NCBI GenBank assembly: GCA_959605275.1
Contig: CAUHFD010000045.1
Coordinates: 1-15,161 of the forward strand
DNA: 15,161 nucleotides
Direction of reading: 5' to 3'
From: an uncultured Eubacteriales bacterium
GTDB lineage: Bacteria > Bacillota > Clostridia > Oscillospirales > Ruminococcaceae
Shown in pieces: positions 8,901-14,941 of the stretch. Under the pieces are notes generated by a model, which saw only the letters and a program-made list of their open reading frames with translations, was not told the DNA's origin and did not search any database. Position 1 is the first letter of the stretch, and each line of letters opens with the position of its first letter. The translations under genes were made by a program, and so were the position numbers.

Positions 8901-9357
8901 TGCAATACACCGTACGCGTGACGAAAAAATATTTCTTGGTCCAAAAATTGTCGTACCATATCGTTCAAAGCGAAACTCCTTTGCTTACAATAATAAAGAA
9001 TGGTTTTGTAGAACGGATTCCTATATTATTACTGCCAAAAATTCGGATGTTGATTTATTTTATTTACTTGGGGTGTTAAATTCTAAATTAAATTTCTTAT
9101 GGCTTTATCATCGAGGAAAGCGCAAGGGCGAAATTCTTGAATTATTCCAAGTTCCACTTTGTGAGATACCTATTATTCGCATAGAGCGGCAAGATGAAAA
9201 ACGAATCGCAGAATTGGCGGAAAAAATCACAAAAGAAAAAGCAATAAATCAAACGGCAAATACCAGTAATATGGAAGAAGAAATTGACCGGTTACTGTAT
9301 AATGCATATAGTTTGTCACCAGAAGAAATAGCTCTTGTCGAAGAATCAGTCAAATGA
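5977..9357 (+). CDS. Eco57I-like adenine DNA methyltransferase with target-recognition domain
   Basis: The 1126-aa protein is a class I SAM-dependent N6-adenine methyltransferase of the Eco57I/type IIG-like group. Motif I is DPACGSGAF at 446-454 (SAM binding), a second Rossmann strand carries FGIDIQPIAVEISRLR, and the catalytic motif IV is NPPY at 667-670. Residues about 55-112 form an N-terminal alpha/beta segment (EVTVFEVII) like the cap or nuclease-like domain of this group, but I see no complete PD-(D/E)XK triad. Residues about 850-1085 look like a TaqI-like target-recognition region, with GDLADVNQG at its start and LYLLGVLNSKLNFLWL-type packing near its end. It would methylate host DNA and supply site recognition for the helicase/nuclease upstream. 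GGAGG at 5963-5967 is 9 nt before ATG. The 14-nt overlap with the helicase suggests coupled translation. The gene is full length. Confidence 0.86.
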   Translation: MITIKEAEEILKKEYHIDNFGYLVGELLLPDYFEDKHDVNFDNSLFSSVMMLGESKQCEVTVFEVIINEGCQNRRVGITQKMFRILRGLHINNALVAFVNADKNNYRISLLTSKYEFDGDKIVRVISNPRRYSYSLGFGTKTKTAYKFLIEKGKVSSLDELISRFSVEVVNKQFYTEIATAFTELVGGERNGRKYEKLLGLHSVVDHNKFAEFGVRLIGRIMFCWFLREKRSENGIPLVPDDMLSLDTVTNSNNYYHQVLEPLFFEILNTNQNRRKPEFQTDYYSKVPYLNGGLFSPQTDDHYKYDAVNHCGAYGVVSIPNEWFNRLYAVLNEYNFTVDENTAYDIELSIDPEMLGRIFENLLAEINPETGENAKKSTGSFYTPRDIVDYMVDSSLCEYLKTKTDIAEIKLKALISYSKEDDDLAVFDKAEKKKLIDALYTVTALDPACGSGAFPIGMLQKIVYMLQELDPSADLWFDKATENAPRLIKQEFERKFNSGSLNYIRKLCVIQNSIFGIDIQPIAVEISRLRCFLSLIIEEKVHDDEENRGINPLPNLDFKFIIANSLLKLENDGQLSLFENQEHIDQLKAIREEYFNADSGRRTELKLEFANVQQDMLVNTINNYDKQSSRMYAQLSAWKPFANESTDWFDPEWMFGIKDGFDIVIGNPPYIGEKGHKELFRPIASTEFGKRFYQGKMDYFYFFFHKGLDLLVDNGELAFITTNYYPTATGAKKLRRDFKNRACIRALINFNEVKVFESAAGQHNMITLLSKKNDEHFPCKSLMCKGNDLINSKDLSSILINSSENMILEYVEQSNLYDGDECYIRQEGVNFDNDNNTIGSIINKMMLQETHLGDLADVNQGVLTGCDTVANRNIDKIPKESNKIPNDGIFVFDLCNSRDLVTIASFSVGKKLLRDFYKNSDITRYYCSSKASKKILYYPNELQQTKYPDIYAHLLKFKPLLESRLKTYNEHYHWTAIHRTRDEKIFLGPKIVVPYRSKRNSFAYNNKEWFCRTDSYIITAKNSDVDLFYLLGVLNSKLNFLWLYHRGKRKGEILELFQVPLCEIPIIRIERQDEKRIAELAEKITKEKAINQTANTSNMEEEIDRLLYNAYSLSPEEIALVEESVK

Positions 9358-9395
9358 TTCAACTATTGTTTGTATAGAAATGGAGGATGTAACCG

Positions 9396-9761
9396 GTGAT
9401 TAATTGGTTAAATAGTAATCAAGGGTTTGTAATGTGTTTGTTAACATTAGTTTATGTATTGGCGACTGTTGTAATAGTTATTATGAATAAGTTGTCAATA
9501 AATGAAATGCGGAAAAGCCGTTTAGAAGATAACCGCCCATATATAATGGCAAATTTGGTTAAAGACCCTCGAGATAGATGCTTTTATGTTAGAATTAAAA
9601 ACTATGGAAAAACTGGAGCAGTAATCACAAACTTTAACATTTTTCCGGAGTTAAATCTTTGGGACAGAATGTCCCGAAGTCCGAGGACAATCGCACTACC
9701 GCAAAAATCGGAGCGGACAGCGGCGACAGCTACAAAACTGTTCAGAGACTTATACGCTTGA
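9396..9761 (+). pseudogene. Truncated membrane-anchored protein fused to foreign sequence
   Basis: A GTG start at 9396 has GGAGG at 9382-9386, 9 nt upstream, and follows the methyltransferase by 38 nt, so it is the last gene of the defence operon. Residues about 10-33 form one transmembrane helix (CLLTLVYVLATVVIVIM). After it come a basic/polar linker and a beta-type segment, RPYIMANLVKD...VRIKNYGKTGAVITNF, resembling the extramembrane domain of small membrane proteins often found in defence islands. The recognisable sequence stops near residue 86 (about 9655). From there the frame runs out of phase through the parB remnant to a stop at 9759-9761, giving a tail without sense. I call it a 3'-truncated gene; the anchored N-terminal part could still be made. 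Confidence 0.65.
9645..9675. other. Recombination junction between defence cargo and element backbone
   Basis: Two genes are cut at the same place: the C-terminus of the membrane protein is missing on the left and the N-terminal half of the ParB-like gene is missing on the right. ParB-like similarity begins around KSLGQNVPKS (codons from about 9653). A perfect inverted repeat, GGGACA/TGTCCC with a 3-nt loop, lies at 9661-9675, directly at the switch. No transposase, terminal inverted repeats or target duplication are visible within the window, so the mechanism is unknown. Confidence 0.6.
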
Positions 9762-10135
9762 CTTATCTTGTTCCCGAACTTCAAGAGTATGTGGACGGCG
9801 GCAAGATGAAAATGCTTCCGGCTTATGAGCTTTCCTTCCTTAATGAAGAAGCTCAGCGAGATATTGTTGACCGTATTGACGAAACCGAAAGCTTTCCGTC
9901 GCACGCACAAGCCCGCCGTATGCGAAAGGCGTTTGAGGAAGGAAAATTAAATTACGATACCGTTACCGAGATCATGGCAGAGGTTAAACCCAATCAGGTG
10001 GAAAAGCTGAAAATCCCGATGGATGACATTCGCAAATATGTGCCGCAAGATTTTACACCTCAGCAAATATCCGAACTCGCTATAAGTCTGTTCAAGCAAT
10101 ACCATAACCGTCAGCACAACCGCGACGCAAGATAA
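9653..10135 (+). pseudogene. ParB/Spo0J-like partition protein, N-terminally truncated remnant
   Basis: The frame gives about 160 residues that match the middle and C-terminal parts of ParB-like proteins of integrative elements. It has the helix-turn-helix region GDSYKTVQRLIRLTYLVPEL, then KMLPAYELSFLNEEAQ, then an extended helical C-terminus. The ParB nuclease/CTPase N-terminal domain, with its GERR-type box expected about 100 residues before the HTH, is absent. The frame has no initiation signal: the first possible start is a TTG at 9659 without a ribosome binding site. The gene was evidently beheaded when the left-hand sequences were joined. Its downstream neighbours belong to the same element. 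Confidence 0.72.
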
Positions 10136-10146
10136 GGAGTGTGCTT

Positions 10147-10392
10147 ATGGATAAGTTTATTGTTGGATTCGGCAGTACCCCTCGAGAGTATGTCATTAAC
10201 GGAGTGAGATATGTAGTTGAGTCGAGATTTCAAAAGCCTGATTACAAAAAGCCAAGAGAAAACACCTTGTTGAATAACCGTATCGGGAATTATCTCACAA
10301 GCGATTTCGCAGATTTGCCGTCTGTCGATGCAGATAATATAATAGACACTGAATATGATTGTACGGGCTGCATGACATCTAACGATGTCTGA
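10147..10392 (+). CDS. Small element-encoded protein of unknown function (81 aa)
   Basis: The start is ATG 10147, placed 7 nt after AAGGAG at 10134-10139; an in-frame GTG at 10141 is too close to that site. The 81-aa product begins with a beta-hairpin-like segment (MDKFIVGFGSTPREYVINGVRYVV). It then has a polar stretch and an acidic C-terminus with two cysteines (CTGC). Comparable short ORFs often sit between parB and the recombinase in integrative elements and are uncharacterised. It starts 11 nt after the parB stop and ends 13 nt before the recombinase start, so it is in the same transcript. No function is assigned. Confidence 0.65.
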   Translation: MDKFIVGFGSTPREYVINGVRYVVESRFQKPDYKKPRENTLLNNRIGNYLTSDFADLPSVDADNIIDTEYDCTGCMTSNDV

Positions 10393-10405
10393 AAGGAGGA
10401 AAACA

Positions 10406-12115
10406 ATGCAGCCAAAAACTAAAAAAGACAAAATCGGGATAACGGCGCTTTATTGCCGGTTGTCCCGTGACGACGGAATGGACGGTGAAAGCAATTCAAT
10501 AGTCAATCAAAAAACGTTGCTTTCGCAAAAGGCAAAGGAAAAAGGACTGATCGATACTAAGTTCTATGTTGATGACGGATATACGGGAACCAACTTCAAC
10601 CGACCGGGATTTCAGCAGATGCTCTCCGATATCGAAATGGGATATATCTATGCCGTAATGGTAAAAGACCTATCCCGACTCGGACGAGATTATGTTTCGG
10701 TAGGAAATTACACCGATGTATATTTCCCTGATCACGATATTCGGTTTATTGCCGTTAATGACGGAATCGACAGCGAAGAGGGTGAAAGCGAAATTGCTCC
10801 CTTTAAGAACATTCTAAATGAAATGTATGCAAGGGATATTTCCAAGAAGATTCGTTCATCACACCGCTTGCGCGGCTCTATGGGAGAGCCGTTATCTCAG
10901 CCGCCTTACGGATATATGAAATCTCCCGAAAACAAAAAGAAGTGGGTTATCGACCCGGAGGCGGCAGAGGTGGTAAAAAGCATTTTCAAAATGTGTCTTG
11001 AGGGTAAGGGCAACGAAACTATCGCGCGAATCCTGCAAGAACAAAAGATTCTTGTGCCTATGGCATACTGGCAAAGCAAGGGATTGCCGCGAGGCGGAAA
11101 GAAAACGCAGCCTAACCCGTATAAGTGGTGTAAGACGACAATACAAAAGATTCTGTCTCAGCAGGAATATTGCGGTGATGTGATCAATTTCAAAACCTGT
11201 TCCAAGTCTTTTAAGAACAAAACAAGACTTCCGAACGATCCTGAGAATTGGGCAATATTCAAGGATGTTCACGAGCCGATTATTGAACGAAACGATTTTG
11301 AAAAGGTGCAAACGCTCATATCCAAAACAAAGCGAAGAGCACCGAAACCGAAAAACGGTGAGAAAAGCATATTTTTTGATTTGCTGTTCTGCGGTGACTG
11401 CCACGGTAAGCTCCGTCACCATACAAATACAATCAATAAAGATATCCATTACTTCGTATGTGCAAACAACAAGGTGGATTACCGAGGAGAATGTCCCGGC
11501 AGACACTATGTTAGAGCAGATGCCATTGAGCAGGTGGTAATGCTTGAATTGCGAAGGATGGCAGAATTTTTGGTCGCGGATGAAGAAGCCTTTGCCGAGC
11601 TTCTTGCCCAAAAGACCGACAAGGAACTGTTGAGAGAAAAGAAGCACGATGAAGAGGAGCTTCAAAAGGCAATCGTCCGAAACGATACCGTATCCCATCT
11701 ATACGAAAAGCTTTATGAGGATAATGCTGTCGGCAAAGTGAGTGATGAATGGTTTATGCAGTTGTCTCACAAGTATGAAACGGAAAGGCTGGAGCTGAAA
11801 ACAAAAATTAAAACGCTTCGTCAAAAGCTTTCCGAATGCGGACAGCGCGAACAGGAACGCGAGAATTTCACTTCGGCAATCCGCAGGTTTATGCGAATGG
11901 ACAGACTGACCGCACCGTTGCTCCGTGAACTCATCGACCATATTGATGTTTTTGAAACAGAGGGCAAAGGTAAAAGCCGAACGCAGAGAATCGTTATCTA
12001 TTATCGCTTTGTCGGGTATGTGGAGATACCCGAAGTATCTCAAAGACCGAATATCGTCGCAGATACACGAAAAGGCGTTGCCGTGGAGTATCTTACCGAG
12101 CCGCTACCAGCATAG
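10406..12115 (+). CDS. Large serine recombinase (site-specific integrase/excisionase)
   Basis: The 569-aa protein is a complete large serine recombinase. The N-terminal catalytic domain has ALYCRLSRDD with nucleophile S20, and further on VDDGYTGTNFNRPGFQQML and KDLSRLGRDY. The recombinase domain begins around PPYGY (about residue 165). A zinc ribbon follows with CGDC and C-x(n)-C (ECPGRHYVRADAIEQ). Then come a long coiled-coil segment (about residues 400-490) and a DUF4368-like C-terminus ending in TRKGVAVEYLTEPLPA. Such enzymes integrate and excise elements by double-strand exchange at short att sites. I chose ATG 10406 because AGGAGG at 10394-10399 lies inside the longer frame that opens at 10385. 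No inactivating change is visible, so excision may still be possible. Confidence 0.92.
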   Translation: MQPKTKKDKIGITALYCRLSRDDGMDGESNSIVNQKTLLSQKAKEKGLIDTKFYVDDGYTGTNFNRPGFQQMLSDIEMGYIYAVMVKDLSRLGRDYVSVGNYTDVYFPDHDIRFIAVNDGIDSEEGESEIAPFKNILNEMYARDISKKIRSSHRLRGSMGEPLSQPPYGYMKSPENKKKWVIDPEAAEVVKSIFKMCLEGKGNETIARILQEQKILVPMAYWQSKGLPRGGKKTQPNPYKWCKTTIQKILSQQEYCGDVINFKTCSKSFKNKTRLPNDPENWAIFKDVHEPIIERNDFEKVQTLISKTKRRAPKPKNGEKSIFFDLLFCGDCHGKLRHHTNTINKDIHYFVCANNKVDYRGECPGRHYVRADAIEQVVMLELRRMAEFLVADEEAFAELLAQKTDKELLREKKHDEEELQKAIVRNDTVSHLYEKLYEDNAVGKVSDEWFMQLSHKYETERLELKTKIKTLRQKLSECGQREQERENFTSAIRRFMRMDRLTAPLLRELIDHIDVFETEGKGKSRTQRIVIYYRFVGYVEIPEVSQRPNIVADTRKGVAVEYLTEPLPA

Positions 12116-12120
12116 CAAAA

Positions 12121-12141
12121 GAGCAGGCAAACCGCCTGCTC
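12121..12141. terminator. Hairpin after the recombinase gene
   Basis: GAGCAGGC at 12121-12128 pairs perfectly with GCCTGCTC at 12134-12141 around a 5-nt loop, 5 nt after the recombinase stop codon. On the plus strand no T run follows. On the minus strand it is followed by TTTT, so it may work better as a back-up terminator for leftward transcription from the tRNA gene. Confidence 0.5.
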
Positions 12142-12162
12142 CGTAAATAAAACCGTATCAAA

Positions 12163-12208
12163 TAGAAAAATCGAGTATTCATAAGTGAAATCCCTTATGA
12201 ATACTCGA
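12163..12208 (-). terminator. Rho-independent terminator of the tRNA-Pro gene
   Basis: A perfect 15-bp inverted repeat (TCGAGTATTCATAAG at 12171-12185, its inverse at 12194-12208) with an 8-nt loop begins 2 nt after the CCA end of the tRNA. On the minus strand it is followed by TTTTTCTATTT. Position and T tract make it the terminator of the tRNA transcript. Confidence 0.85.
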
Positions 12209-12210
12209 TA

Positions 12211-12287
12211 TGGTCGGAGTGACAGGATTTGAACCTGCGACCTCTTGGTCCCGAACCAAGCGCACTACCAAGCTGTGCCACACCCCG
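12211..12287 (-). tRNA. tRNA-Pro (anticodon CGG)
   Basis: The minus strand folds into a standard cloverleaf of 77 nt. The acceptor CGGGGTG pairs with CACTCCG with one G-U pair, the discriminator is A, and the CCA end is encoded. The D arm is GCAC/GTGC. The anticodon stem CTTGG/CCAAG has the loop TTCGGGA and so the anticodon CGG, reading CCG proline codons. The T arm is GCAGG/CCTGT with loop TTCAAAT. It stands between the core gene truB and the end of the integrative element. Serine-recombinase elements do not usually target tRNA genes, so its adjacency may be incidental. Confidence 0.95.
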
Positions 12288-12297
12288 TTACCAAGAT

Positions 12298-12326
12298 ATT
12301 ATACCAAACATTACATGCCATGTCAA
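12298..12326 (-). promoter_or_regulatory. Perfect consensus promoter of the tRNA-Pro gene
   Basis: On the minus strand TTGACA (12326-12321), exactly 17 nt of spacer, and TATAAT (12303-12298) match the sigma-70/SigA consensus at every position. Transcription would begin about 12291, leaving only a few nucleotides of 5' leader before the mature tRNA end at 12287. Strong promoters of this kind are usual for stable RNA genes. Confidence 0.9.
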
Positions 12327-12381
12327 GCGTTTTTTCGCGCTTTTTCAAAAATAACAGGATGGTTCTTACAAAATACTGAAA

Positions 12382-13449
12382 TTACGGCAAAACAAACCGT
12401 TTGATCGCCCGGATGGCGCTTTGCGCCTGCCCGTCCTGTTGCCGCACGGTTTTTTGTGCAGAGGTGCGATCATTGGGGCCAGTATGGCACGCTTGGTTAT
12501 TCGCCTGCGGCACACACCGTTGCACCTCGCCAAGTGCCCAAAAGCCATTTTCATCATACAAGCGGACACGTGTGCCCACCGGCAGTGCCTGCAATACGGC
12601 TGGTATCTGTTCCCCCGCACTTTTCGGCAGTTGCATTGAAACACCGCGCAATTTATGTAAATAAATCTCACAACCGTTTTTTGCCAACCGATCATGAAAT
12701 GCCGGTAACCGGATGATTGGTAAATCAGAAAACAACGTTTCCACCGGCCGCAACTGTCTCAGACGTTCCTCCATCGTCATCTGTGCAAGTGCATCCAACG
12801 TGACCGCATCACAAATCGAAAACAAGCCGCTCTGCGTACGGCGCAGAGATGCCATCACGCCTCCGCAACCAAGTTTTTCTCCGATATCTGCACAGAGCGT
12901 ACGGATATACGTTCCCTTCGAACAATGCACCTGCATGTCATATGCCCCATCAGAAACCGGGACAACTGTAAGAGCATACACAAAAATGTCTCTGGGCTGC
13001 CGTTCAACGGTAATCTGCTGCCGTGCCAGATCTACCAGCTTCTTTCCATGAATCTTCAACGCAGAATACATCGGCGGTATTTGCTGTTGCGCGCCGCAAA
13101 ACAGCGCCGCCGTGTCTTTCACCGTTTGTTCATCCGGCAAGGGCGCGGTGCTTTTTGACAAGACACGGCCGGTGATATCCTGCGTATCAGTAGTAAGTCC
13201 GAGTTGCAAAATTGCCTGGTAGTGTTTGTCCTTTTCCGTCATACAATCGCTTGCCTTGGCCGCACGTCCAAGCAACACCACCAAAAGGCCGGTTGCCATG
13301 GGATCCAAAGTCCCGGCATGCCCCACTTTTTTGGTACCGTACAACCGACGGATTTCATTTACGCAATCATGTGAGGTACGCCCCGCCGGCTTATCCAACA
13401 ATAAAATGCCGTCGGGCGCAACGATGTTCTTTTGATCTCTTTGTTCCAT
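12382..13449 (-). CDS. truB: tRNA pseudouridine(55) synthase TruB
   Basis: TruB converts U55 in the T loop of tRNAs to pseudouridine. The conserved core is clear: DGILLLDKPAGRTSHD, GHAGTLDPMATGLL with the catalytic aspartate (D49 from this start, equivalent to D48 of E. coli), PPMYSALKIHGKKLVDLAR, and CSKGTYIRTLCADIGEKLG. A C-terminal PUA-like segment (RVRLYDENGFWALGEV) and a basic, Gln-rich tail of about 40 residues follow. From ATG 13449 it has 355 aa, longer than the usual 290-320 because of the tail. An in-frame GTG at 13521 would add 24 residues. Neither start has a good ribosome binding site, and family alignment favours 13449. It lies behind the DHH phosphoesterase gene in the ribosome-maturation cluster. 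Confidence 0.93.
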   Translation of the reverse strand: MEQRDQKNIVAPDGILLLDKPAGRTSHDCVNEIRRLYGTKKVGHAGTLDPMATGLLVVLLGRAAKASDCMTEKDKHYQAILQLGLTTDTQDITGRVLSKSTAPLPDEQTVKDTAALFCGAQQQIPPMYSALKIHGKKLVDLARQQITVERQPRDIFVYALTVVPVSDGAYDMQVHCSKGTYIRTLCADIGEKLGCGGVMASLRRTQSGLFSICDAVTLDALAQMTMEERLRQLRPVETLFSDLPIIRLPAFHDRLAKNGCEIYLHKLRGVSMQLPKSAGEQIPAVLQALPVGTRVRLYDENGFWALGEVQRCVPQANNQACHTGPNDRTSAQKTVRQQDGQAQSAIRAIKRFVLP

Positions 13450-13554
13450 ATTTGTATGTGCCAATCTGTTTTTCTGTGTTGTTTTTTTCTCATCTGCAAT
13501 GAGATGGTGTGGACTTGTCACGCATGTTTATTTCCGCATCAAAATACACCGTGC

Positions 13555-14766
13555 TCATTTTTGCGTGCGGCAACGTTCTTCTGTAATCACTGATTGATGT
13601 TCCATTCCGTCGAAAAACAACTTCCCGATCTGTTCCACCATTCGCTGCGCGACAGATGCCGCATCTTTTTCATACACGGTACATCCCGCCGCGCACCGGT
13701 GTCCACCGCCACCAAATATCTGACACAACGGGCGGATGTCCGTCTCACTTTCAGAACGCACGGATACCTTATACTCTCCCGGGCCACGGTATTTGATATG
13801 CACCGCAATCTGTACTCCCGCAATGCCACGCAACAAATTGACAACGTCCGAGACATCCTCGTCTCGGAGCATATATTTTTCCATATCCTGTTTGTCAAAC
13901 CATGCCATACTCACTTTGTCGTCATAATACAAATGCATCAGATCATACGCGGCACGGGTTGCACGCACTTCAGACAGCGTTTTGGTCCGATACAGACGCT
14001 CACATATTTTGGCATGATCAATCCCGCTGTGCAACAGGCATGCAACGCGCTGATGTGTTTTGGCAGTGACGTTTTCGTACATAAAACTACCCGAATCCGT
14101 GCTGATCGCCACATACAACGGAACGGCCAATGCAGCGGGCATGGGGTGATTGTCGTCATATCCGCCAAGCAAGCAAATCAAATCAAAGATCATCTCACCG
14201 CAAGCACAAGCGTCCCGACGCAACAACAATCTGCGGGCAAACGCCTGATGTGTCCCGTGATGGTCTATCGCAAGATCGACACCCACGTGGAAAGGATCCT
14301 GTTTGTTGTGCGTCGCATCTTCCGATGCAGCCAATTCGCTGTCTTGTCCGACGTTTTTTTGTGACGGGCTTGCCAAACGAGGTTGTTCTGCCTCATCGCC
14401 AAAAAGTATGGGGGCAAATGACTGCAACAGATTTTTCGCTGCGACATCGACACTGACAATCGTATATCGAGCAAGATTGAGGGGCAATGTCGTTTCGATT
14501 GGCGTTTCCCGGGTCAAAAACGAAAGCCGTTGCGGAACGGGGGTTGGACAGACAATTTGTACTTGCTTTCCCATCAAATCGAGCATATGATACAAAGCCA
14601 ACGCACTGCCCAGTGTATCGCCGTCCGGATTTGCATGACAACACAAAAGAAAACGATCATATGTACGAAAAAAGTCGGCAGTCTGCTGCAATGTCATTTC
14701 CATCGTTTGAGAAAAATCACGTGGAACACCACAGGGTTCTGCCAAAAATTCAGATGAAGTGGTCAT
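13555..14766 (-). CDS. nrnA: DHH/DHHA1 phosphoesterase (NrnA-like oligoribonuclease / pAp phosphatase)
   Basis: NrnA-type enzymes degrade nanoRNAs of 2-5 nt and dephosphorylate pAp. The motifs are intact: CHANPDGDTLGS (D50 and D52, numbered from the first possible ATG), SVDVAAK (D109), the DHH box AIDHHGTH (170-172), STDSGSF (D227), and the DHHA1 substrate-binding GGGGHRCAAG at 355-364. These imply a two-Mn active site. Between the DVAAK and DHH strands, residues about 118-162 form an inserted polar, low-complexity loop absent from typical members. This explains about 400 aa instead of about 320. GGAGG ends immediately before ATG 14772 and 6 nt before ATG 14766, so 14766 is the likelier start. 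It lies between rbfA and truB, as in Bacillota generally. Confidence 0.9.
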   Translation of the reverse strand: MTTSSEFLAEPCGVPRDFSQTMEMTLQQTADFFRTYDRFLLCCHANPDGDTLGSALALYHMLDLMGKQVQIVCPTPVPQRLSFLTRETPIETTLPLNLARYTIVSVDVAAKNLLQSFAPILFGDEAEQPRLASPSQKNVGQDSELAASEDATHNKQDPFHVGVDLAIDHHGTHQAFARRLLLRRDACACGEMIFDLICLLGGYDDNHPMPAALAVPLYVAISTDSGSFMYENVTAKTHQRVACLLHSGIDHAKICERLYRTKTLSEVRATRAAYDLMHLYYDDKVSMAWFDKQDMEKYMLRDEDVSDVVNLLRGIAGVQIAVHIKYRGPGEYKVSVRSESETDIRPLCQIFGGGGHRCAAGCTVYEKDAASVAQRMVEQIGKLFFDGMEHQSVITEERCRTQK

Positions 14767-14772
14767 AGTCAT

Positions 14773-14941
14773 CCTCCGTTACAAAGGGCAAACATATCTT
14801 TTTGATCCATCAACCGTAGAACCTGCAAAGCCTTGAAACCTCACAGTCGAAAACACATGTGCAACACGGCACACATACCCTTGCCGCAACACTCACATAT
14901 CACAATCAAGCCACAAAGCGTTCGGGCACACAAATACCCAA
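14773..14941 (-). other. Intergenic gap rbfA-nrnA without recognisable feature
   Basis: About 170 nt separate the rbfA stop from the nrnA start. The nrnA ribosome binding site GGAGG lies at its nrnA end (14773-14777). I see no clear terminator, promoter or coding frame in the rest. Confidence 0.4.

Larger units (their letters stand above)
9653..12163 (+). mobile_element. Terminal part of an integrative element (parB remnant to recombinase)
   Basis: A ParB-like remnant, a small accessory protein and a large serine recombinase follow each other in one direction and end next to a tRNA-Pro gene and core chromosomal genes. This is the usual arrangement at the recombinase end of clostridial integrative and conjugative elements or mobilisable elements. 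No conjugation genes are inside the window. The right boundary must lie between the recombinase stop (12115) and the tRNA terminator (from about 12163), but I cannot fix the att core from one copy. The left boundary is outside the window or was replaced by the defence cargo. Confidence 0.55.

Noticed and set aside
10892..11698. Minus-strand ORF (268 aa) opposite the recombinase
   Set aside because: The plus strand encodes the well-conserved recombinase here. The antisense frame has no family features or ribosome binding site.
12321..12350. AAGCG/CGCTT stem as truB terminator
   Set aside because: The stem is only 5 bp, overlaps the -35 box of the tRNA promoter and has no T tract in the truB direction.
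13594..14364. Plus-strand ORF (256 aa) opposite the DHH phosphoesterase
   Set aside because: The minus strand carries intact DHH and DHHA1 motifs. The plus frame is an antisense by-product of GC-rich codons.
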